Assembly: GCA_018398805.1 (NCBI GenBank)
Contig: JAGFBZ010000184.1
Coordinates: forward strand, 854,073-918,072
DNA length: 64,000 nucleotides
Source: Hirundichthys speculiger
Taxonomy: Eukaryota; Chordata; Actinopteri; Beloniformes; Exocoetidae
Direction of reading: 5' to 3'
Shown piece by piece: positions 59,096-64,000 of this stretch (position 1 is its first letter; each line of letters begins with the position of its first letter). The notes below the pieces were generated by a model that worked only from the letters and a program-made list of their open reading frames with translations, did no database searches and was not told where the DNA came from. Made by a program: the position numbers and the translations under genes.

Positions 59096-61849
59096 GTAAG
59101 AGAGTAATGTGAAATGCACAGACAAGTGGGCAACAATGCAAATGGTTCTTATGGATCTTATTCTTTCTGTTGTACATGCTCTTCCTCTTTAAAACAGGTT
59201 GATTTAGTGAGTCAGTAGTGGCACAAAAGAAAAATGTGAAAAAACACATAAAAGCTTTTGGAGAAAGTAGCATAGCAAGTGGCTATCAAGCATGGTACAC
59301 ACACACAAGACTCTCAAAAATATATCCACCTACAAATATTAATATACACATACACTTCCATACACTTCCATACACTTCTACGTACATTATACACCGCAGC
59401 TGAATATGTCACATCAGTATGACAGAACATCAGAAAAACAAAGACAGAATGGGCCAGGGATATGGGATGCACAGTCAAAAAGACAAAAAAAAAAAAATCA
59501 AAGACACAGAAACGGGATGAGTGAGCTTGAGAAATTGTGATAGAATAAAAGGAGAGAGAGAGGGTGCGCATCTGATATGTATTCATTACATGCTTCCTGA
59601 CAACAAATTGCAATTTAATCCACGAAGAGGAGGCTCTCATTCTGTGGTAATAAATAAATGACTAGCTACATGTATTATATATCAGACAGCCATGCCCTCC
59701 TCCTCCTCCACTATGGAAATCTCATTGTTCTCTGATTTATTCATTCATTCTTCCCCTCTATCTACCTGATGCTAAGTGGTCAACGGTCCCTAATTTATGA
59801 CAATATTCCTTTACTTTGTCCCAGTTTCCTTTGTATGATTATATGACATGGGATCGGGTATGTAACGTGAGAATAAGACAAAAAGAAATGAAGTCATTAA
59901 AGAAATGTTGGGAAACACTGGAAAATATGGTTACTTTTAAGTAACTATTTTAAACTTGCTGGAAGCTCTATTATTTAATTTAATTTTAATTTATTTTATT
60001 CTATTCCCGATTGTAGGTGGTTCCATGTGACCAATGCTGCTACCAAAAAATATATATCTTAACCTGAAATGTCTGCTAAATGGCAGCGCAAAGACAGAGC
60101 AGACCACTGACTGAATGAAGAATTGGCACATAAATCATTACAGAATGTACATCAGGATCTAATAAGAGTCACAACTTTAAGAAAGAAAAACAAAACTACC
60201 CGCAGCAGTTGTTTCTGAGTTCTGAAGATGTCTTTCAACAACTTCTGTTATCTGTGTCTGAGACTAAATTTGTCTCCTCGCTGTGGCAAACTACATTCTT
60301 AGAATTGATTAAAATCCTTTGTTATATTATTTAAAGATGTCTTGTCAGAAGTTCCAGGTAGAGCCACTATGAAGATCATAAGGCATCCCACCCAAATTGA
60401 AATGTCATGGTATCAGAAAACAAAATGCCGTTTACCCATGCAGAGCAGTGCCATATCAAGTCATGGAAAAAACGGCATTAATAAAATGTTAAAAAATGTT
60501 AAAGTACATCAAACACATATGTTCTATAATATTTTTTTTCCTATTAATCTCACCAGAACCTGTACTGTCCATTACTGAGTCTCCGCAATAGAAATTTAAG
60601 TTCACCCTTGAAGTCAAATACATTATTTAAATGTCTTTAAATACAGTGAAAGAGGTGAAGCTGCTGGATAACTACAGAAACCAGTTTGCTCAACTTTACA
60701 ACTGACTGAACTGGAAATGCAACACTAAGAATGTGTATAATAATGAACAGATAAGACCCTCCTTGTTGAGGGCCATTTATAAAGATTTTATTTTATATAT
60801 TTTTTATAAATCTGTGGTGGAGTGTTCAGTTTCATCTGCAGTCATCTGTTGGGGCAGCACCATCAGAAGCAGTGACTCAAAGAAACTGAATAGACTAATA
60901 CAGAAGGTCTGGCTCTGTAGGGAGACTGCACTGACACCCTGAGAACTGACTATACAAAAAAAAGTCTCACGAGCCGAATAAACGAAATGTATACCATAAA
61001 ACGTCTCCTACTCAACATCCTGGTAAAACAAGTATCTTTCTGCAGGTACTCTGGCTTTTTCCCACAGTTAACAAAAACATGCATTTCAGGTTGACTGGGG
61101 ACTCTACAATGTGATTGTGAGCAGGCATGGTTGTTTGTCCCGTTTGTCTCTGTGTGGCTCTGTGAAAGATCCTGTGATGTGATGTCCAGGATGTACTCCG
61201 TCTTTCACCCGATGACAGCTGGGATAGACTCAAGCCTCTCCCCGACCTAGAACAGGATGACGTGGCTATACGAAATGGATTGATGGATGGATGGATTAAT
61301 GCAGTTTTACTCAGCTCAATTCAATTCAATATGTGATCTGTCTTATGCAATACATCAACTGTGAATGTGTAACTTGCACAATGATGTAAAAAGTAGATTT
61401 ATCGGTATTCCTAATGTTATTTTAGAGTGTCTTATTTTTTTGTAAAACTTGATGACTCATCCTGCACTCAAGGATGTACACTAATTTGGTTTCCAATGAA
61501 AAAGACTTCAAGAGGTTTTAGTTTGAGCTGTTTAATAGTGACTAGTGTCTGATCAAGCCACAAGAGCTGGACCGTTGGCCATTCAAGATTCTGTTTTTAG
61601 AAAAAATTAGTAATTATGCAGAAGCAGCAAAAACTCTGCTAGACATTTCATGTGACCTTTAAAGAACAAAACAAGAGATGACAGAGTAGGTACTTAAACC
61701 ACACAATTATTCATTGCAAACTCTAGATCAGACTAGATAATTTGAAAACTGCTCCTCTTTGACCATCTGTTATCACAGTATAATTAACTTTGACTAGATC
61801 TGAATGTATGTCAATTAACGCGCTTTTGTTTTTGTCTATCCACTCCTAG
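59096..61849. other. Intron E19-E20
   Basis: 2.75 kb. Holds one dispersed-repeat copy (61040-61290). The rest shows nothing recognisable. Confidence 0.55.
61040..61290 (-). repeat. Dispersed teleost repeat copy, decayed, with (ATGG)n tail
   Basis: ggtactctggctttttccca cag, gatgacagctgggatagact and a tail of atggatggatgg match the reverse of the family at 55761. Confidence 0.6.
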
Positions 61850-61993
61850 GCTTTTGGAAAATACAACAGATACCTTTTCCTATTATGTAGATGGTTTATT
61901 ACCGTACACACACTACCTGTTCAGAGTGGTGGTTTCACACACCTCATGGACAGACAGCTGGCCCTTGGGCAACCTTGTGGACTGCAGAGGACA
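61850..61993 (+). CDS. ush2a: ush2a exon E20: FN3 domain, second half
   Basis: Acceptor cactcctag, donor ca|gtaagt, phase 2 on both sides, 144 nt. It encodes LLENTTDTFSYYVDGLLPYT then HYLFRVVVSHTSWTDSWPLG and NLVDCRGQ. It aligns with human SLSYEVSDLQPYTEYMFRLV. This domain has no CxxxGC pair, but an unpaired Cys sits at its C-terminal edge (VDC). The next exon is outside the window. Confidence 0.95.
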
Positions 61994-64000
61994 GTAAGTA
62001 CTCATGCACACACAGTCAGACACACGGTTACAGTACACAAATAAACAGAGCATAAATTCATAATTGTTGTTGAAAAGACCATGAAAGCAGCGTAATTATT
62101 CCTTTGGCTGTCAGTCATGTTCTGACACTCTGTGGGCTACCTGTTGGCAGTGGTTTATGGGACTGAGTTTTTCCATACAGCATTGCTGCTTATGTCATTA
62201 ATCCTGCCAAATGATTGGCAGGGAAATGGCTGGCAGCAGCCATTTGTTAGGTGGTCTGTGCTCTCTGAGCTACCAGTGCTCCTGAGTGCAAGTTAAACTA
62301 AGAGGCTGATGGAGCTGCTGATTTTAAGTTATGATAGAAACGGCTTAAGCAATTGACAAACACTGGTTTTATTGACAGTACACAAGGTTGACCATTCATT
62401 TTTTGCTGTTCATCAAAGCAGTCACTGTAACATACAGAACATGTAAAGGTAAAGGTCCTGGTGGAAACATGGTCACAAGCAGGAGGAGCTGAAACACACT
62501 GAGAGGGTTACATTTGCATACTGTAAGGTGTGTGTCTGTGTGAGTGACCTAGCCAGTGTCATTGTGGGCTAATTGCTGTAATAGAATCATATTAGCCACT
62601 GGAACAGCCTCCTCAGTGCAAATTTATAAATTAATTAGTTGCACGCTATTATCACATACATTATCATTAAGCAGCTGAGATTTGCATACATTGATACATG
62701 TGTACGCACAGAAATTCCAACCAAATACGTACACATGTATGGACGCATTTATACACTTAAACATGAATAAAAGTGCATTTACACATATGTTGATACATGC
62801 ACACACCCATTCAGCCACACAATGCAGACATTTTGGATGCATTAAATTGCAGCCCTGTACTTCTGTCATTGTTATGCAGAACCAAATTCCTCCCAGCAAA
62901 CACACACAGATTTTTGTTACTGTGAGCAGCCGAACATATATTACTTTATTTTTCTTGTTGTTGTTTGAACTTTAATAATTTTGCCCAGTCACAATGCACT
63001 CTGTCCTACACTTAAGCACCTCTTCACCCTCCTTATGAGTCACACCACATCTGATGCTTACAAGTGGTAGCACACATTCATGATGCTGCACCCAAATGTT
63101 AAAATGCTCGGACAGAGAATGCAATTTTGTATAATCTAACTCTGTCTAGGACTACATATTCAATAACACAATATTTATCCTCTGTTGAATTCATAGTCAT
63201 TGTTCAGGCTAATTTCTTTTCACTGCTCCAGCTGTTTCTAAATAAATCCCAGTAAATTGAGTTAAAATAATTACACCAGTTAACTCAATCTGACCCGATG
63301 TAACATATGTGTGATTTTACCTTTAAGGTGTCAACATTTTCAAGTTGCAATAAATTGAATAAATTTGAATCTTCCTCTCATCTTTATAATGAAAAAAATC
63401 ACTACATTTCCTTCTGTCACGGACGTTCACTTCACATATTCAGAAACAAAAAGGTCTCGCTGACCTAAGGCGCCGCTTTTCCATAACACCTTCCTAATTA
63501 AAAGAGAAGAAAAGAAAAACATGTATATAAGTAATGATTCATTATCAATCCATGTCTTCTGTAGCTTTCTGTGTTTCCGTTTCTTTTCTGCTCATTATTT
63601 TGTCACACCTCTTGCTTTCTCCAACTCATCCTTTCATCCTCCCTTTTTGCTTTTGAGCCCAGGGTTGGTTTCCCTTTTTCCAAAAATAAAGAAAAAATAG
63701 GAAAGATGGTGAAAAAGTAAAGTGGTTGATAGAAAATGATAAGAGTAAGAGAAGAAAGAAAGGGCTAATGACAGTACAGAGAAAGAGAGACCCGCACGCT
63801 CCCCTTTCCTTTTTATCATTCCATTAAAGTTTTATATCCATCTTTTTAATGTAATTTGGTCCCTATGAATTCCTGCTACTGCAGAACAGGCAGACGGCTC
63901 CTGTGAACATAAACTCTGGCCGTGTTGGACAGCTTCCTTTACTCTGTCTACATCTATGTTCACACCAGCTAACTGATCTAAGAGGGAATGTGTGTGTATG
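61994..64000. other. Intron after E20
   Basis: 2.0 kb. No further usherin exon is seen: the pyrimidine-AG candidates near 63891 run into a stop in the needed frame. 62080-62330 and 62520-62640 are less repetitive, with TAAT-type cores; otherwise nothing. Confidence 0.55.

Larger units (their letters stand above)
1..64000 (+). other. ush2a: ush2a (usherin) locus, central part, 20 exons
   Basis: The exons listed below join without a frame break and give LamG, LamG, a short FN3 module and six more FN3 domains. Usherin is a giant protein of the photoreceptor periciliary membrane and of developing hair-cell ankle links, where it works with ADGRV1 and whirlin (family knowledge). The match to human usherin, recalled from memory, is residue by residue: SPDGLL, YFLFDPQ, FRTDQLN, RGNDS, PFTEYLYR, TVLDSRTI-like, NGVITSYGL and APDG occur in the same order. 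Intron phases 0, 1 and 2 all occur and every join keeps frame. All exons use AG/GT borders. The upstream intron is phase 1 and the intron after E20 is phase 2, so the gene continues on both sides. Very sure of family; the species is not determinable. Confidence 0.97.

Noticed and set aside
63892..64000. Possible next ush2a exon after ctgctactgcag
   Set aside because: In the phase required after E20 it reads a stop within eight codons, and it has no FN3 text.

Overview
This window is AT-rich vertebrate genomic DNA, most likely from a teleost fish. Twenty short exons with consensus splice sites are separated by introns of 85 bp to 9.2 kb, and the introns are full of fish-type transposon copies (hAT, Tc1/mariner, CR1/L2-type LINEs, tRNA-like SINEs) and microsatellites. 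There are no prokaryotic features, operons or CRISPR arrays.

The only gene I can support is the middle of ush2a (usherin), on the plus strand. Exons E1 to E20 (14947 to 61993) join in frame into about 992 codons. They encode most of laminin G domain 1, all of laminin G domain 2, a short fibronectin type III (FN3) module after it, and six further FN3 domains. This order and the residue-level match follow human usherin (recalled from memory) from roughly residue 1545 to 2500. The start of the gene, the first LamG residues, the later FN3 domains, the transmembrane segment and the PDZ-binding tail lie outside the window. Usherin is a very large extracellular and membrane protein of the photoreceptor periciliary region and of hair-cell ankle links.

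Layout: 1-14946 is intron holding a hAT nested in a hAT (2697-4613), a LINE 3' fragment (about 6190-7420), a Tc1/mariner copy broken by a MITE (8833-10655) and a probable hAT (11353-12190). 14947-24494 holds the two LamG domains. 24273-25760 is the short FN3 module. 27708-61993 holds the six complete FN3 domains. The introns between them contain more hAT copies with readable 8-bp target duplications, an RT-bearing LINE remnant (about 29630-30780), a hAT/Tc1 chimeric junction at 41018, a GC-rich minus-strand retroelement (51395-52200) and a nested hAT with a BED-finger remnant (54143-54960).

I did not find a new multi-gene system. The points most worth a second look are: the series of hAT insertions with exact 8-bp target duplications, including two nested pairs; a conserved-type cysteine pair in the FN3 domain encoded by E17-E18 that I do not recall in human usherin; a weak in-frame splice donor at E16 with a better frameshifting donor 19 nt downstream; repeats lying right against splice acceptors; a 29-bp-arm hairpin at 15400-15474; and OTX/CRX-like motif clusters in introns of this photoreceptor gene.
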